Assembly: GCA_016873525.1 (NCBI GenBank)
Contig: VGXD01000003.1
Location: forward strand, 1 to 25,123
Source: Nitrospira sp.
GTDB taxonomy: Bacteria > Nitrospirota > Nitrospiria > Nitrospirales > Nitrospiraceae
Direction of reading: 5' to 3'
DNA length: 25,123 nucleotides
The notes under the pieces are model-generated. The model did no database searches, had not been told where the DNA came from, and was given only the letters and a program-made list of their open reading frames with translations. This document shows, one piece after another, positions 23,646-25,123 of the stretch; position 1 is the first letter of the stretch, and each line of letters starts with the position of its first letter. Both the position numbers and the translations under genes were made by a program.

Positions 23646-24073
23646 TAGGGGATGTCTTCGATGTCGAAGTCCAAAATGGAAGACTGGATGCGAGGCAGAG
23701 GCGGAGGCACCCTGGGAGCAGGAGGAAAGACGGTGGCAGACGAAGACAGCACGACGGTGCCGGTCGCGGCGGAAAAGCCCCCTTGGTTCCCGCCGGAAAT
23801 CAACCCGACGCTCAACTGGGGCCCCAGGGTCATCATCGCCCCGCTCCAGGCCTGGCCGTAGGGAACCCGAAAGTTGTAGGTTTGGAAGTTGGACGAGGGC
23901 GCATACATATAGCCCTGGGTCCCCTGGGTGTCCGTGTAGAGATTGCCCGGCCCGGTGAGGTTGAAGAGCGGCCCCACCCCGCCGTTGATGCCTCGAACGC
24001 CGGAAACGGTCTGGGCCCAAGCCGGCGCCTGAGCCAGCAACAGCACCGCCGCGACAAGGAGGATGCGCTTCAT
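23645..24073 (-). CDS. Small exported protein of unknown function
   Basis: 142 residues. MKRILLVAAVLLLAQAPAWAQ is a textbook signal peptide with AWA|Q cleavage, cited here as MKRILLVAAVLLLAQAPAWA. The mature part is rich in Gly, Asn, Thr, Ser and Tyr (GPGNLYTDTQGTQGYMYAP, SNFQTYNFRVPYGQAWSG), then Pro-rich (FPPAPRVPPPLPR), and ends in an acidic LDFDIEDIP. There are no Cys residues or catalytic motifs. The composition suggests a beta-rich surface or periplasmic protein. The open frame extends upstream to 25099 only as antisense of the tolC-like gene and should be ignored. It is divergent from the TolC-family gene, sharing a 96-base promoter region. I do not recognise the family. Confidence 0.65.
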   Translation of the reverse strand: MKRILLVAAVLLLAQAPAWAQTVSGVRGINGGVGPLFNLTGPGNLYTDTQGTQGYMYAPSSNFQTYNFRVPYGQAWSGAMMTLGPQLSVGLISGGNQGGFSAATGTVVLSSSATVFPPAPRVPPPLPRIQSSILDFDIEDIP

Positions 24074-24102
24074 GTCAGGTTCCGTCTTCCTCAAGATAAT
24101 CC

Positions 24103-24132
24103 GTGACAGCCGCCGGCGCTTCTGCGTATAGT
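24103..24132 (+). promoter_or_regulatory. Predicted promoter of the TolC-family gene
   Basis: GTGACA (24103-24108), an 18-base spacer and TATAGT (24127-24132). A start near 24139 leaves about 30 bases before the ATG at 24170, which has AAGGGAG upstream. No good promoter was seen for the divergent gene. Confidence 0.5.
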
Positions 24133-24169
24133 ATGGTCCCAGCGACAGCCGTTTGCAAGGGAGATCGTC

Positions 24170-25123
24170 ATGCTGACACCAGGTCGGTCTCGTTCGCCGT
24201 TCCCGCCGCGCCTCTGGCTGGGCGCCCTCGTCCTGATGGCCCTCTTGCTGCCGCTGGCCTACGTGGCCGGCGCCGACCTGCCGGACGGAGCCCGGACGAT
24301 TCGCAAGGAAGCCATCTCCCTCGCAGACGTCGTGCTCCGCGCCTTGCAGAACAACCTGGACATTTCCGTCAGCCGCCAGACCAGAGACAGCCGGCTGACC
24401 GACATCGTCTTCGAACAGGCCAAGTTCGACCCGACCCTCAGCCTCAACGGCCAGTACAATCGACAGATCGCGCCCTTGAACCGGCCGGTCTTCGGTCTGA
24501 CGGGAGCGGACCTCACCAAGATCCAGAAGTTCGACCAGAACTCCTCCTCGGTCACCGCCGACCTGACGCAGAACCTCCTGACCGGCGCCAACTACGACTT
24601 GAACTATAGTCCCCAGCGCACCTTCGTCGCCGGGCCGCAGACCTTCTTGTTCAACCCCGGCTGGACCTCCGGCCTCGCCCTGACCCTGACCCAACCCCTG
24701 CTGCGCAACTTCGGCACCGACATCAACAAGACCTTCATCCGGGTGGCGCAGAACAACGCCAAGGTGGAGGAACACGTCTTTTTGGATCGCGTGCTCACGG
24801 TCATCGCCACCGTCGAGCAGACGTTCTGGGAACTGGTCTTTGCGAACGAAAACCTCAAGGTGGCCCAAGCGGCGCAGAAGGCCGCAGAGGAACTCCTGGC
24901 CAGCAACCGGGCCAAGGCCAAGGCCGGCATCATGGCGGTCGTCGATGTCCTGCAAGCCGAAGCCGCCGTCGCCTCCCGCGTGGAGCAGGTCTTGATCGCG
25001 GAGAAGTCGATTCACGACCAGGAAGATCAACTGCGCCGATTGCTCAATCCCACCGAGGAGGAACTCCGACAGGACGTGCGGCTGATCCCGATGGACCAAC
25101 CGGTCAAAACGCTCGAGCCGATC
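24170..25123 (+). CDS. TolC-family outer-membrane channel (partial, C-terminus missing)
   Basis: 318 codons, open to the window end. A long N-terminal signal sequence (hydrophobic about 16-33, ending VAGA) is followed by the first TolC repeat. This includes EAISLADVVLRALQNNLDISVSRQTRD (cited as ISLADVVLRALQNNLDI), FDPTLSLNGQYNRQ, then VTADLTQNLLTGANYDLNY and LTLTQPLLRNFG, and long amphipathic helices (residues about 200-300) with a KAKAGIMAVVDVLQAEAAVASR tip-like segment, cited as AGIMAVVDVLQAEA. These channels span the outer membrane and periplasm and export small molecules or proteins together with an inner-membrane pump and an adaptor, which would lie beyond the window. The family indicates a Gram-negative envelope. 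Confidence 0.93.
   Translation, partial: MLTPGRSRSPFPPRLWLGALVLMALLLPLAYVAGADLPDGARTIRKEAISLADVVLRALQNNLDISVSRQTRDSRLTDIVFEQAKFDPTLSLNGQYNRQIAPLNRPVFGLTGADLTKIQKFDQNSSSVTADLTQNLLTGANYDLNYSPQRTFVAGPQTFLFNPGWTSGLALTLTQPLLRNFGTDINKTFIRVAQNNAKVEEHVFLDRVLTVIATVEQTFWELVFANENLKVAQAAQKAAEELLASNRAKAKAGIMAVVDVLQAEAAVASRVEQVLIAEKSIHDQEDQLRRLLNPTEEELRQDVRLIPMDQPVKTLEPI

Noticed and set aside
24074..25099. Upstream part of the minus-strand frame running from 25099 to 23645
   Set aside because: This part is antisense to the TolC-family gene. The signal peptide at 24073 marks the true start of the small exported protein.

Overview
The window comes from a GC-rich, Gram-negative bacterium, most likely a Nitrospira or close relative (phylum Nitrospirota). 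This is an inference from the combination of a complete bacterial 20S proteasome/pupylation-type gene set with outer-membrane genes (TolC family), FtsEX-EnvC, a DUF4321 membrane protein and high GC. No 16S rRNA or other decisive marker is present. All gaps between genes are shorter than 300 bases. No tRNA, rRNA, insertion sequence or CRISPR array was seen.

Layout, mostly on the minus strand and read in transcription order. (1) 6677-1: a sigma70-like promoter, then the ring ATPase ARC/Mpa, Dop, the proteasome beta subunit PrcB and alpha subunit PrcA, a hairpin-like repeat, a second promoter, PafA, and the start of an exported protein cut by the window edge. No Pup or UBact gene is found in this locus. 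(2) 8572-6738: a thiS-thiG-thiE thiamin-thiazole/phosphate synthase operon. Its ThiS has an unusual tail beyond the Gly-Gly end. (3) 8650-9132 (+): a stand-alone protein resembling the N-terminal part of family X DNA polymerases. (4) 13335-9176: ftsE-ftsX-envC-ctpA, overlapping or closely spaced genes that would couple an ABC-type division transporter to peptidoglycan hydrolysis, plus a periplasmic processing protease. (5) 16609-13425: rpsP-rimM-trmD-rplS-rnhB-yraN, a classic translation/tRNA modification operon, preceded by ffh (SRP GTPase) at 18074-16728. (6) 18337-18597 (+): DUF4321 membrane protein, convergent with uvrB (20698-18698). (7) 21933-20834: two proteins of unknown role, one small and basic, one exported and lectin-fold-like. 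(8) 22142-23635 (+): an exported M28 metallopeptidase. (9) 24073-23645 (-) and 24170-25123 (+): a small exported protein divergent from a TolC-family outer-membrane channel that runs off the window.

How they fit together: the proteasome genes supply the unfoldase, the protease core, a tag ligase and a tag deamidase/depupylase, so a small protein tag should exist somewhere in the genome. The FtsEX-EnvC-CtpA block belongs to cell division and envelope turnover. The ffh-to-yraN block serves translation and protein targeting.

The most striking structure not explained by genes is a set of six short intergenic elements built on one plan: an array of a 5-9 base word followed by an array of its reverse complement. 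Three different words are used (AAAGTC, TCAGC and GTGAAGCGT). They fill the gaps prcA|pafA, thiG|thiE, thiS|thiG, ftsE|yraN, rpsP|ffh and DUF4321|uvrB. One of them appears to have rewritten the C-terminus of ThiS.
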